Shown in pieces: positions 42,709 to 51,311 of a stretch of DNA of 64,000 bases. Positions within the stretch are counted from its first letter, which is position 1; every line of letters starts with the position of its first letter. This DNA comes from JBGPHT01 sp041484525 (GTDB taxonomy: Bacteria > Acidobacteriota > Terriglobia > Bryobacterales > Bryobacteraceae): contig JBGPHT010000022.1 in assembly GCA_041484525.1 (NCBI GenBank), forward strand, positions 6,558 through 70,557. The letters run 5' to 3'. The position numbers and the translations under genes are program-made. The notes beneath the pieces are model-generated. The model saw nothing but the letters and a program-made list of their open reading frames with translations, was not told where the DNA came from and did no database searches.

Positions 42709-43694
42709 AGCGCGGGGACATCGCCACGCGGCTGCGCGAGTGGTATGGCGCCGGGCATCGCGACCTGCCGTGGCGCCGCACTTCCGATCCCTACCGCATC
42801 TGGGTCTCCGAAATCATGCTGCAGCAGACGCGCGCGCAGGCGGTGATCCCGTACTACGAGCGGTTCCTCGATCGCTTCCCCACGGTGGAGGTGCTGGCCG
42901 CGGCGGCCGAGGAGGAGGTGCTGGCGCTGTGGAGCGGCCTGGGGTATTATTCGCGCGCGCGGAACCTGCGGAGAGCGGCGCGCCAGATGGTCGAGGCGGG
43001 CGGATTTCCGCGTGAGTACGATGCCATCCGCGCGCTGCCGGGAGTCGGCGACTACACGGCGGCGGCGGTCGCGAGCATTGCGTTCGGCCTGGCGCACGCG
43101 GTGGTGGACGGCAACGTTCTGCGGGTGGTGGCGCGCGTCGAGAATGACGCGTCCGATATCGGCGCGCCGCGCACGCGCCAACGCTTTCGCGGGACGGCGC
43201 AGGCCTGGCTGGGCGCATCCGAGCCCGGCCCATTCAACCAGGCGCTGATGGAATTGGGCGCGACCGTGTGCCTTCCCAGGAGCCCGCTGTGCCTGGTGTG
43301 TCCGCTGGCGACGGACTGCCGCGCGCGCGAGGAAGGTACGGCGGCGCAGCTCCCGGTGAAACTCAGGAAGACGGAACCGGTGCGGATCGAGGGCGTGCTG
43401 CTGGTCGTACGGAAGGGGAGCGGCGTCCTGCTGCGTCAGCGCGCCGCGGATGCGCGCCGGATGGCGGGCTTCTGGGACCTCCCCTCGCCGGACGACTTGC
43501 CAGGCGCGCGGCCCGGCGCCCGGTTGGGTGAAATCCGCCATACCATCACGCATCACTATTTCACCCTGGCGGTGCGGGCGGCCCGGGCGCGTGTGCCGCA
43601 GGCCGGCTTCCGATGGTTCGAGCCCGAAGAGTTGACTGCGATTCCCCTGAGCACCACGGCCCGAAAAGCGCTGAGAGTGGCGGGAGTTATCTGA
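42687..43694 (+). CDS. mutY: A/G-specific adenine glycosylase
   Basis: 335 residues from ATG 42687; GTG 42705, which overlaps the previous stop as GTGA, is equally possible. The HhH-GPD domain shows RDLPWRRTSDPYRIWVSEIM with LQQTRAQAVIPYYERFL (catalytic Glu in the preceding VSEIMLQQT), LPGVGDYTAAAVASIAFG and AVVDGNVLRVVARV (catalytic Asp). The [4Fe-4S] ligands are CLPRSPLCLVCPLATDC. The C-terminal NUDIX-like domain (VLLVVRKGSGVLLRQRAA, AGFWDLPS) recognises 8-oxoG. It removes A mispaired with 8-oxoG. Confidence 0.95.
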   Translation: MAARNRVKRGDIATRLREWYGAGHRDLPWRRTSDPYRIWVSEIMLQQTRAQAVIPYYERFLDRFPTVEVLAAAAEEEVLALWSGLGYYSRARNLRRAARQMVEAGGFPREYDAIRALPGVGDYTAAAVASIAFGLAHAVVDGNVLRVVARVENDASDIGAPRTRQRFRGTAQAWLGASEPGPFNQALMELGATVCLPRSPLCLVCPLATDCRAREEGTAAQLPVKLRKTEPVRIEGVLLVVRKGSGVLLRQRAADARRMAGFWDLPSPDDLPGARPGARLGEIRHTITHHYFTLAVRAARARVPQAGFRWFEPEELTAIPLSTTARKALRVAGVI

Positions 43695-43787
43695 ATGTGT
43701 CACGATCTGTTTACAACTTGTTAGAGTTTCGTAAAAGGTTCCCGGTTCGGGACAATTCACCGGCGCATCCGGGTACACTACGGACGA

Positions 43788-45230
43788 ATGGTGTTTAGGT
43801 CAATACGTATGGAGAGGCGACGCAAACTCGTAATTGCAAAAACTGCCGTTGTCATGGCGACCGTTCCGCTGCTGCTCTGGGCCATATCCACCGGCCCGGA
43901 TCCGGGCAAGGCCGGCGTTCCCGGGGAGTCGACGTGCACGGAGGTGGGGTGCCACGTCGGAACGCCTTTGAACGGAGGAGCGGGAAGCGTGAAGGTGACG
44001 TTTCCGGCCGGCCTGAATTACGTTCCCGGAGTCAAACAGCACCTCGTCGTGACGGTCGCCGACCCGGCTGCGACGCAGCGATTCTGGGGATTCGAGCTCA
44101 CCGCCAGGCAATCCACCGATTCCAAGAGCCAGGCGGGATCATTCACGTCGACGGATGGGTTTACGGCTGTCGTGTGCGCCTCCGTTGCCGGCCTGCTGAA
44201 TCAGACACAGTGGACCTTCATCGATTTCCCGCAAAACCAGAACTGCCCCGCGTCCAGGCCCCTGGCGTACATCGAGCACACGGCGAACGGGAGTCAGCGG
44301 TTTAAGACCGGGTCGCAGACGTTCGAGTTCGATTGGACTCCTCCTGCGAGCGCAGTAGGCAACATCGTGATTTACGTCGCCGGCAACGCGGCCAACGCCG
44401 ACGGCAACAACACCGGCGATCACATCTATACCGCAACTTACACGCTGGCACCCGGGGCCGCGGGACCGGCGCCCGCCATTTCTGCGGGCGGCATCGTCAG
44501 CGCCGCCAACTTCGGCGCCTTCACATCGGTCGGGCCCGGCTCCTGGATGGAAATCTACGGTACCAACCTGTCCACAACGACACGTGGATGGGCCGGCGAC
44601 GATTTCACCGGCGTCAATGCTCCGGCGTCTCTCGATGGCGTCAAGGTGACGATCGGCGGCCAATCGGCCTTCGTCGATTATGTAAGCCCGGGGCAAGTGA
44701 ACGCGCAGGTACCGTCAAACACCCCGACGGGAACGCAGCAGGTGACGGTCGCGAACACGGGCGGAACCAGCGCCGGGTACACCATGACCGTCAATTCCGT
44801 GCAGCCCGGCCTGCTTGCTCCACCCTCGTTTACCGTCGGCGGCAAGCTCTACGTGGTGGCTCAATTTGCGGACCAGACATATGTCATGCCGCCGGGAGCG
44901 ATCCCGGGTATCGCCAGCCGCCAGGCCAAGCCCGGTGAGACCATCCTTATTTACGGCGTGGGCTTCGGTCCCTCCGCCACCGCGTCAGGGCAAGTCATAC
45001 CTGCCGGCCAGGTTGTCCCCGCCCTGAATTCGCTCACCGGTTCGCTGAAGGTTCAATTCGCCGGCACGGATGCGACGGTGCAATACGGGGGCTTGGCTCC
45101 AAATTATGTCGGCCTCTACCAGTTCAACATCGTCGTACCCTCGGTGCCGGACAGCGATCTGGTGCCGATCGTTTTCGCTTTGAATGGGCAGAATCTTCCG
45201 CAGACGCTGTTCACTGCCGTGAAGCGGTAA
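43788..45230 (+). CDS. Secreted protein: CX4CH N-terminal domain plus TIGR03437-type C-terminal domain
   Basis: 480 residues (ATG 43788; ATG 43809 also plausible). A basic start and hydrophobic helix (AVVMATVPLLLWAIS) act as signal or anchor. Then GVPGESTCTEVGCHVGTPLN, a choice-of-anchor-V-like opening with a CX4CH motif, and a beta domain to about residue 230. The C-terminal half (SAANFGAFTSVGPGSWMEIY GTNLS, YVSPGQVNAQVPSNTPTG, ILIYGVGFGP, YQFNIVVPSVPDSDL; all separated in the protein) matches the Solibacter-type TIGR03437 Ig-like domain. Probably cell-surface. CX4CH could bind haem c but is atypical. Confidence 0.85.
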   Translation: MVFRSIRMERRRKLVIAKTAVVMATVPLLLWAISTGPDPGKAGVPGESTCTEVGCHVGTPLNGGAGSVKVTFPAGLNYVPGVKQHLVVTVADPAATQRFWGFELTARQSTDSKSQAGSFTSTDGFTAVVCASVAGLLNQTQWTFIDFPQNQNCPASRPLAYIEHTANGSQRFKTGSQTFEFDWTPPASAVGNIVIYVAGNAANADGNNTGDHIYTATYTLAPGAAGPAPAISAGGIVSAANFGAFTSVGPGSWMEIYGTNLSTTTRGWAGDDFTGVNAPASLDGVKVTIGGQSAFVDYVSPGQVNAQVPSNTPTGTQQVTVANTGGTSAGYTMTVNSVQPGLLAPPSFTVGGKLYVVAQFADQTYVMPPGAIPGIASRQAKPGETILIYGVGFGPSATASGQVIPAGQVVPALNSLTGSLKVQFAGTDATVQYGGLAPNYVGLYQFNIVVPSVPDSDLVPIVFALNGQNLPQTLFTAVKR

Positions 45231-45251
45231 CCGGCGCGTTACGATGTCTTC

Positions 45252-46601
45252 GTGGACCAATTCGCCCTCGATTTCGACCTGACGCCGGAGCGGCGCATCT
45301 ACTCGGTCAGCGAGTTGAATGCGGCCATCCGCGCGACCCTGGATCGCGAGTTCCCGGACGTTTGGGTGACGGGCGAGATCTCCGGCCTGAAGCTGGCGTC
45401 AAGCGGGCACTACTATTTCACGCTGAAGGAACGCGAGGCGCAGGTGAAATGCGTGGCCTTCCGCTCCGCCCACCGCTACTGGAAATTCAAGCCGCAGGAT
45501 GGGCTGGCGGTGCTCGCGCGCGGGCGCCTCGATGTCTACGAGGCGCGCGGCGAATATCAGTTGATTGTCGAGCTGCTCGAACCGCAAGGCCTGGGCGCGC
45601 TGCAACTGGCGTTCGAGCAGCTCAAGAACAAACTGGCGGCCGAGGGTCTCTTCGCACTCGAGCGCAAGCGCGCGCTGCCGCGATTTCCACGGCGTATCGG
45701 GATCGTGACGTCGCCGCGGGGAGCGGCCATCGCCGACATGGTGAAGATCCTCACGCGGCGTTTTCCGGGTCTGCACATCCGGCTCTATCCGGCGCTGGTG
45801 CAGGGTGAGGGCTCGGTCGAAGAAGTCTGCCGCGGCATCGAATACTTCAGCCGGACGAAGTGGCCGGACGTAACGATCGTGGGCCGCGGCGGCGGGTCGC
45901 TCGAAGACCTGTGGACTTTCAATGAAGAGGCGGTGGCGCGCGCCATCGCCGCCAGCTCGGTGCCCGTGGTTTCGGCGGTGGGGCACGAGACCGACGTCAC
46001 CATCGCCGATTTCGTGGCCGACCTGCGCGCGCCCACGCCATCGGCCGCGGCGGAGATGGTCGTGCCCACACTCGCCGACTTGCTGGAACGGATCGCGGGC
46101 GCCGAAGGCAAAGCGAAGCAGCAAGTACGCTATCGGCTCGCCATGCTGGAAAGGCGCGTTCGCCAGCAGGGGATCGAGCGCGCGTTGGGCGTGCTGCACC
46201 GGCGCGTGGGCCGCCACCTGCAGCGCACGGACGAGCAGGAGTACCGCATGCGCGAGCGCATCCGCGCCGCCATCGAATCGCGGGAGCGGGCCCGCCGCGC
46301 GCTGGATACGCGGCTGCGGCGCTTCGACATGCGTCCGCGCCTCGCGGCCGACCGCCGCCGCATGGAAGCCGCGCACGGCACGCTGGCGCAATCCATGCGG
46401 ATGCGTCTGGTGGACCGCCGCCACGCGCTCGACCGGCTCGCTGCCAAGCTCTCGCAGTTGAGCCCGCTGCTGGTTTTGGAGCGCGGCTACGCCATCGTGT
46501 CGAACCAGAGCGGCATCCTGAAGGACAGCGCGGCGGCGCCGCCCGAGTCCCGCATCCATGTGCGCCTGGCGAAGGGCGCGCTCGACGCCACGGTGGAGTA
46601 G
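45252..46601 (+). CDS. xseA: Exodeoxyribonuclease VII large subunit
   Basis: 449 residues from GTG 45252. The N-terminal OB fold (YSVSELNAAIRATLDREFPD and VWVTGEISGLKLASSGHYYF) precedes the catalytic domain: RIGIVTSPRGAAIADMVKIL, VTIVGRGGGSLEDLWTFNEE, PVVSAVGHETDVTIADFVAD and LRAPTPSAAAEMVVP. A long helical C-terminal half follows and ends with LVLERGYAIVSNQSG. The enzyme digests single-stranded DNA in both directions with the small subunit XseB, which would normally follow but is absent; repeat copy C and a convergent gene come next. Confidence 0.96.
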   Translation: MDQFALDFDLTPERRIYSVSELNAAIRATLDREFPDVWVTGEISGLKLASSGHYYFTLKEREAQVKCVAFRSAHRYWKFKPQDGLAVLARGRLDVYEARGEYQLIVELLEPQGLGALQLAFEQLKNKLAAEGLFALERKRALPRFPRRIGIVTSPRGAAIADMVKILTRRFPGLHIRLYPALVQGEGSVEEVCRGIEYFSRTKWPDVTIVGRGGGSLEDLWTFNEEAVARAIAASSVPVVSAVGHETDVTIADFVADLRAPTPSAAAEMVVPTLADLLERIAGAEGKAKQQVRYRLAMLERRVRQQGIERALGVLHRRVGRHLQRTDEQEYRMRERIRAAIESRERARRALDTRLRRFDMRPRLAADRRRMEAAHGTLAQSMRMRLVDRRHALDRLAAKLSQLSPLLVLERGYAIVSNQSGILKDSAAAPPESRIHVRLAKGALDATVE

Positions 46602-46616
46602 TTAGATGGCAAGTCT

Positions 46617-46707
46617 TCACCGCCGAGACGCCGAGACCGCCGAGAACACGGGAAACAAACGCAAGGCCAGATTCCGTCCTATTTGCTTCTCGGCGTCTCT
46701 CCGGTGA
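46617..46707. repeat. Dispersed palindromic repeat, copy C
   Basis: The left arm from 46617 carries CACCGCCGAGACGCCGAGA and a further CCGCCGAGAA. The right arm (about 46688-46707, TCTCGGCGTCTCTCCGGTGA) is shorter by one unit. It lies between the convergent xseA and MFS genes, where such palindromes could serve as a shared terminator. The centre is unrelated to copies A and B. Confidence 0.85.
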
Positions 46708-46717
46708 GTATTTGCTT

Positions 46718-47836
46718 TCAGCGACCCAGGGGCTTCCGCACGCGGAAGAATACTATTGCCGCCAAAAGCTGGCTGGCGACGCCGAAGGCCACTACGGCCG
46801 GGATGGAACGGTCGTAGAGCAGGCCCATCGAAGCGCTGCCCACGAACCAGGCCACGCCGTAAATCCCGTTGAAGGCGCCGAACGCGCCGCCTCGTTTTTC
46901 CATCGAGACCACCTGCGCGATGCCGGAGCGCAGGCAGCCGTCCTGCACGCCCATGCCGATCGCCCAGCACGCGACTGCGGCGATGGCGCCGCCCGCGCCG
47001 AGCAGGAGTCCGAGCGGCAGCGCCCACAGCGAGATCAGAATTCCGCAGCCGAGCACCGCCACTCCGAAGCGGTCGAATAGCCTGCCTGAGACCACCGCCA
47101 CCAGGCCGTCGACAGCCATGGCGGCTGAATAGACCAGCGGAATGGCCGCCGGTTTCACCAGCGCGGATTTCTGAAAGTGGTAGGCGAGCAGCGGAAAATC
47201 GATGAACCCGCAGGCCAACAGCCCGGCCGCGGCCACGTAAATCCAGAACACTTTCGGCAACGGTTGCGCGTCGGGCGCGGCGGGCGGCGCAGCCTCGACC
47301 GGGTTCACCACGCGCGCCGCCAGCAGGGCCGTCAGGCACAGCACCGCCGGAATAGCCATCCACAAAAAAGCGGGGGCGAACTGCCTGGACCGGGCCACGG
47401 AGGCGGCGATGAGCAGCGGCCCGATCACCGCGCCCGCCTGGTCGAGCGCGGCATGCAGTCCGAAGCCCCATCCATGTCCGACCACGCCGGTGGCTCCCGA
47501 GAGCAGGACGTCCCGCGCCGGTCCGCGCAGCGCTTTTCCGGTGCGCTCCATCACCACCAGCAGCGCCGCCATCTGCCAGTTTCCGGCGAACGCCAGCGCG
47601 GGCACGGCGATGACATTCACGGCATAACCAGCGATGGTGAGGGTCCAGTAGGCGTGCGTGCGGTCGGCCAGACGGCCGGAAAAAAGCCGCAGCCCGGCCG
47701 CCAGCATCTCGCCCAGGCCCGCCACGATCCCGACTTCAGTAGCGCTGGCGCCGAGGCTCTGCAGAAACGGGCCGATGATGCTGTGCGCACCCTCGTACGT
47801 CATGTCCGCAAATAGGCTGACGATCCCGAGGCACAC
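46718..47836 (-). CDS. Major facilitator superfamily transporter
   Basis: 372 residues from GTG 47836; no earlier ATG, GTG or TTG lies in frame before a stop codon. About eleven to twelve hydrophobic segments. The A-motif-like loop GRLADRTHAYWTLTIAGYAV follows helix 2. MERTGKALRGPARDVLLSGA is typical of a bacterial MFS group with the RxxGK...RGPARD element. The second half has SGRLFDRFGVAVLGCGILIS. The substrate cannot be inferred. Its start lies 47 bases after the histone-deacetylase-family stop, so both may be in one operon with queE and queC. Confidence 0.85.
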   Translation of the reverse strand: MCLGIVSLFADMTYEGAHSIIGPFLQSLGASATEVGIVAGLGEMLAAGLRLFSGRLADRTHAYWTLTIAGYAVNVIAVPALAFAGNWQMAALLVVMERTGKALRGPARDVLLSGATGVVGHGWGFGLHAALDQAGAVIGPLLIAASVARSRQFAPAFLWMAIPAVLCLTALLAARVVNPVEAAPPAAPDAQPLPKVFWIYVAAAGLLACGFIDFPLLAYHFQKSALVKPAAIPLVYSAAMAVDGLVAVVSGRLFDRFGVAVLGCGILISLWALPLGLLLGAGGAIAAVACWAIGMGVQDGCLRSGIAQVVSMEKRGGAFGAFNGIYGVAWFVGSASMGLLYDRSIPAVVAFGVASQLLAAIVFFRVRKPLGR

Positions 47837-47882
47837 GATGAACTTGATGGCGGCGGCGCGCGCCTGCCCGGGCTGCTTACGG

Positions 47883-48824
47883 TCAGGAGGCAGAGAGTTC
47901 CCTCACGTGCGCGGCCGCAGCCGAGGCTAGGCCGCCGAGGGTGTATCCGCCTTCGAGCATCGAGACCACGCGCCCGCCGGCGTGACGGTCGGCGATCTCC
48001 ATCACGGCGCGCGTGAGGTCGGCGAAATCCTGGTCGGTGAGGGTGAATCGGCCCAGCAGGTCGCCGGCGCGCGAATCGAAACCGGCGGAGATCAGCACCA
48101 GGTCGGGGCGGAATTTCTCGGCGGCGGGGATGAGCGAGTGGCGCACGGCGCCCATGATCTGGGTGCGCCCGGAGCCGGCCGGAAAAGGAAAGTTCATGGT
48201 GGCGCCTTCGCCGGCGCCCACGCCGGTTTCGTCGGCGCGCCCCGTGCCGGGGTAGAGCGGCCACTGGTGGGTGCTGAAGAAAAAGACTGATGGGTCGGCG
48301 TAAAAAATATCCTGCGTGCCGTTGCCGTGGTGCACGTCCCAGTCCACGATCAGCACGCGCTCGAGGCCGTGGCGGCGCTGCGCGTGGCGCGCCGCGATGG
48401 CGACGTTATTGAACAGGCAGAAGCCCATGCCGCGCCGGGCGGTGGCGTGGTGGCCGGGCGGCCGCACCACGCAAAAAGCGTTGCGCGCCTGGCCGGCGAC
48501 CACCGCGTCCACGGCGTTGAGAACGCCGCCCACGGCCTGCGACGCTACGTCCCACGAATTTGGCGTGATGTCGGTGTCGCCGGTGATCAGGAACGGGCGG
48601 CCGGCGTCAACGTCCTCGCGCGCCATGCGCAGGTAATCGGCCGTGTGGCACAGCAGCAGCTCGTCCTCAGTGGCGGCGCGCGGATCGACGCGGCCCAGGC
48701 GGTCGAGGAGGCCGGCTTCGCGCAGACCGTCGACGACGGCGTCGAAACGCTCGGGGCACTCGATATGGTCGCGTCCCACGAGGTGCTCGCGATAGATCGG
48801 ATCGGCCAACAGCACTGTGCTCAT
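47883..48824 (-). CDS. Histone deacetylase/AcuC-family amidohydrolase
   Basis: 313 residues, arginase-deacetylase fold with a catalytic zinc or iron. VRPPGHHATARRGMGFCLFN holds the His-His pair. VLIVDWDVHHGNGTQDIFYA supplies the metal Asp and His, and LVLISAGFDSRAGDLLGRF the second metal Asp region. GGYTLGGLASAAAAHV closes the family pattern with its catalytic-site glycine/tyrosine. Bacterial members deacetylate acetoin-type compounds, polyamines or proteins. It sits directly after queE (1 base), an unusual neighbour without a clear functional link. Confidence 0.93.
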   Translation of the reverse strand: MSTVLLADPIYREHLVGRDHIECPERFDAVVDGLREAGLLDRLGRVDPRAATEDELLLCHTADYLRMAREDVDAGRPFLITGDTDITPNSWDVASQAVGGVLNAVDAVVAGQARNAFCVVRPPGHHATARRGMGFCLFNNVAIAARHAQRRHGLERVLIVDWDVHHGNGTQDIFYADPSVFFFSTHQWPLYPGTGRADETGVGAGEGATMNFPFPAGSGRTQIMGAVRHSLIPAAEKFRPDLVLISAGFDSRAGDLLGRFTLTDQDFADLTRAVMEIADRHAGGRVVSMLEGGYTLGGLASAAAAHVRELSAS

Positions 48825-49496
48825 TCAGACTCCTCGTCGATTGCCGTACAGTTCCACGTGCAGGCGCGGGCTGAAGCGGAACCCTTCGGCTTTGCAAATC
48901 TCCGCCAGCCAGATACCACGCTGGCGCAGGCGTTCGACGTCGATGCCCTCCGGCATCAGGATGACGCGGTCGCGGGCGGCGCGCAACGCCTGCACCAGCG
49001 GGCGCACTTCGTCCATGTCGGCCGGGTCGCGGATGACGAACTTCAATTGATACGCATACCGGTCCATCAATTCCCGCAACTTCTCCGGCTGGATGCGGAG
49101 CCGCTCGTGCTGCGCCATCCAGGGGCCCTCGGGCGTGGAGTTGGCGAGCTTGGGGCTGATGCTCATCAGATCGCAGGCGACCGGCTGGACGACGGTGCCG
49201 GCGGTCTCGATAGTGATGTGAAGGTCGAGCGCGCGCAGGCGTTCGGTGAGCGGGACGATCTCGGGCGCGATCATGGGCTCGCCGCCGGTGACGACCACGT
49301 GCCGCGCGGGGTGGGTCTTGACCTCGTCCACGATCTGTTCGAGCGTAAAGTCCGAGCCCTCCGGTTGCCACGAAGTGTAAGGCGTGTCGCACCAGGAACA
49401 CCGCAGGTTGCAGCCGCTGGTGCGGATGAACACCGACGGCACGCCCACCAGCGAGCCTTCGCCCTGCACCGAATAGAACAGCTCAGCGATCTTCAA
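48825..49496 (-). CDS. queE: 7-carboxy-7-deazaguanine synthase
   Basis: 223 residues. Radical-SAM enzyme making 7-carboxy-7-deazaguanine in queuosine/deazapurine synthesis. FYSVQGEGSLVGVPSVFIRT and SGCNLRCSWCDTPYTSWQPE carry the cluster cysteines in CxxxCxxC form. HVVVTGGEPMIAPEIVPL is the GGE motif. DLMSISPKLANSTPEG and KFVIRDPADMDEV match the family. Its start overlaps the end of queC by 14 bases, giving a queC-queE pair. queD and queF are not in this window. Confidence 0.95.
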   Translation of the reverse strand: MKIAELFYSVQGEGSLVGVPSVFIRTSGCNLRCSWCDTPYTSWQPEGSDFTLEQIVDEVKTHPARHVVVTGGEPMIAPEIVPLTERLRALDLHITIETAGTVVQPVACDLMSISPKLANSTPEGPWMAQHERLRIQPEKLRELMDRYAYQLKFVIRDPADMDEVRPLVQALRAARDRVILMPEGIDVERLRQRGIWLAEICKAEGFRFSPRLHVELYGNRRGV

Positions 49497-50157
49497 TTCC
49501 GGCCTCGGAGAATCCTTTGGCGCGCAGCAGACAAGCGTCGCACTGCCCGCAGGGACGGCCTTGCGGGCCGGGGTCGTAGCAACTGAAGGTCAGGGAGAAA
49601 TCGATCCCCAAATCGCGCGCCAGCGTGACGATCTGCGCCTTCGTCAAGTAGAGAAGCGGCGTGTGGATCTTGAGGTGCGTATGTCCCTCGACCCCCGCGC
49701 GGGTGGCGAGGTTGGCCATGCGCTCGAAGGCTTCGATGTACTCCGGCCGGCAGTCGGGGTAGCCCGAATAATCGAGCGCGTTGACTCCGATGAAGAGGTC
49801 CGCGCTGGCGAGCACCTCCGCCCAGGCCAGCGCCATCGACAGAAAGATGGTGTTGCGCGCCGGGACGTAGGTGACGGGGATGCCGTGCGCCATGTCGCCG
49901 GCGGAACGGCCCTTGGGAACGTCGATCTCGTCCGTGAGCGCCGACCCGCCGAACGCATCCAGGCCGATTTTCGCGACCATGTGTCGCTCGGCGCCGAGGG
50001 CTTCGGCGACGCGCGACGCGGCCTCGAGTTCGACCTTGTGGCGCTGGCCATAGTCGAACGAGAGCGCGTAGCAGGCGTAGCCCTCCCGCCGCGCCACGGC
50101 GAGGCAGGTGGAGGAATCGAGGCCGCCGCTCAAGAGACAAACTGCTCGCTTCATCAA
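49483..50157 (-). CDS. queC: 7-cyano-7-deazaguanine synthase (preQ0 synthase)
   Basis: 224 residues. N-type PP-loop ATPase converting 7-carboxy-7-deazaguanine and ammonia to preQ0. CLLSGGLDSSTCLAVARREG is the PP-loop SGGxDS. ALSFDYGQRHKVELEAA and VTYVPARNTIFLSMALAWAE are family signatures. The zinc ligands at the C-terminus are CYDPGPQGRPCGQCDAC (CX9CxxCxxC type). First of the queC-queE pair; both may continue into the histone-deacetylase-family and MFS genes by tight spacing. Confidence 0.96.
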   Translation of the reverse strand: MMKRAVCLLSGGLDSSTCLAVARREGYACYALSFDYGQRHKVELEAASRVAEALGAERHMVAKIGLDAFGGSALTDEIDVPKGRSAGDMAHGIPVTYVPARNTIFLSMALAWAEVLASADLFIGVNALDYSGYPDCRPEYIEAFERMANLATRAGVEGHTHLKIHTPLLYLTKAQIVTLARDLGIDFSLTFSCYDPGPQGRPCGQCDACLLRAKGFSEAGIEDR

Positions 50158-50246
50158 TATATTTCAAGTGTAGCGCCCGTGCTCGAATACCCGGCGCCAG
50201 GCCGCTATCATATAGTGATACGCGTGCCCTAACGGCGCAGGACCCC

Positions 50247-51311
50247 GTGCGCATCCGTTTTCTCACCTCCACTCCGCTCGACATCCGCCGCGGCAGCGGT
50301 ACGTTCGTGGGGATCCACGTGCTGGCGCGGGCCCTCGAGTCACTGGGCCACGAAGTGGCGTTCGAGACGCCGCGGCACCGGCTCCCGATCTACACTCTGC
50401 AGCGGATCCTCTTCAACCGTTCCCTGCGCCCTTCCACCGATTTCGACCTGACCGTCGGCTTCGACCTCGACGGGTATCGCATCGCGGGCAGCGGCGGCGC
50501 GCACGTGGCGTCGCTCAAGGGCGTGATCGCCGACGAGGTCCGCTTCGAGAGCGGACTAACGCGCTTCACCATGTCGATGCAAGCCGCGCGCGAGCGGCTG
50601 CACGTCGAGCGCGCCGGGCGCGTCATCGTCACCAGCCGTTATTCGGGAGAGCGCGCGCAGGAGTTCTACGCGCTCGATCGCTTCCCTGCTGTCGTGCCGG
50701 AGCCGATCGACCTGGGCGAGTGGCGCAAGCTGCTGCAACAGCACCCGGCGCAATCGTCGCGATTTACGCTGCTGTTCGTGGGCAGGTTCTATCGCCGCAA
50801 GCGCGTGGACGTGCTGCTCGCGAGTGCCGCGGCGCTGCGCGGCCGCATCCCCGATCTCGAGGTGCGGATCGTCGGCGACGGGCCGTGCGGTCCCGTGCTG
50901 CGGCGGCTCGCGCGCGATCTCGGCCTCGAGAACACGGTGGTGTGGCTGGGCGATGTCTCGCGCGCCGAGCTGGTCTCGGAATACAATCGCGCGGACATCT
51001 TCTGCCTGCCGAGCGTGCAGGAGGGATTCGGGATCGTGCTGCTCGAAGCTATGGCGGCAGGAAAGGCCATCGTGGCGTCGCGCGCCGCCGCCATTCCAGA
51101 AGTGGCGCCGCATGCGACCCTGGTGGAACCGGACGATCCCCAGGCCCTCGCGACGGGAATCGAATCGCTCTACTGCGCGCCCGAGAGCCGCGCGGCGCAG
51201 GGCCGGACCGGCGCGCATTGGGTGGAGCAGTTCGACGCGCCCAAGATCGCGCGCTTGTTTTTGGAGGCGGCGAGCGGCGCCGCGGCGCGGGCTACTTATA
51301 CTTCAGCGTGA
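50247..51311 (+). CDS. Glycosyltransferase, GT4 family
   Basis: 354 residues from GTG 50247. The N-terminal GT-B domain begins IRFLTSTPLDIRRGSGTFVG and includes SRYSGERAQEFYALD. The C-terminal domain has LLFVGRFYRRKRVDVLLASA, VRIVGDGPCGPVLRRLARDL, VVWLGDVSRAELVSEYNRAD and PSVQEGFGIVLLEAMAAGKA with the EX7E donor site. It stands alone on the plus strand, and its last 20 bases overlap the convergent anti-sigma-like gene. The donor sugar and pathway are unknown; it is not adjacent to the other glycan genes. Confidence 0.92.
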   Translation: MRIRFLTSTPLDIRRGSGTFVGIHVLARALESLGHEVAFETPRHRLPIYTLQRILFNRSLRPSTDFDLTVGFDLDGYRIAGSGGAHVASLKGVIADEVRFESGLTRFTMSMQAARERLHVERAGRVIVTSRYSGERAQEFYALDRFPAVVPEPIDLGEWRKLLQQHPAQSSRFTLLFVGRFYRRKRVDVLLASAAALRGRIPDLEVRIVGDGPCGPVLRRLARDLGLENTVVWLGDVSRAELVSEYNRADIFCLPSVQEGFGIVLLEAMAAGKAIVASRAAAIPEVAPHATLVEPDDPQALATGIESLYCAPESRAAQGRTGAHWVEQFDAPKIARLFLEAASGAAARATYTSA

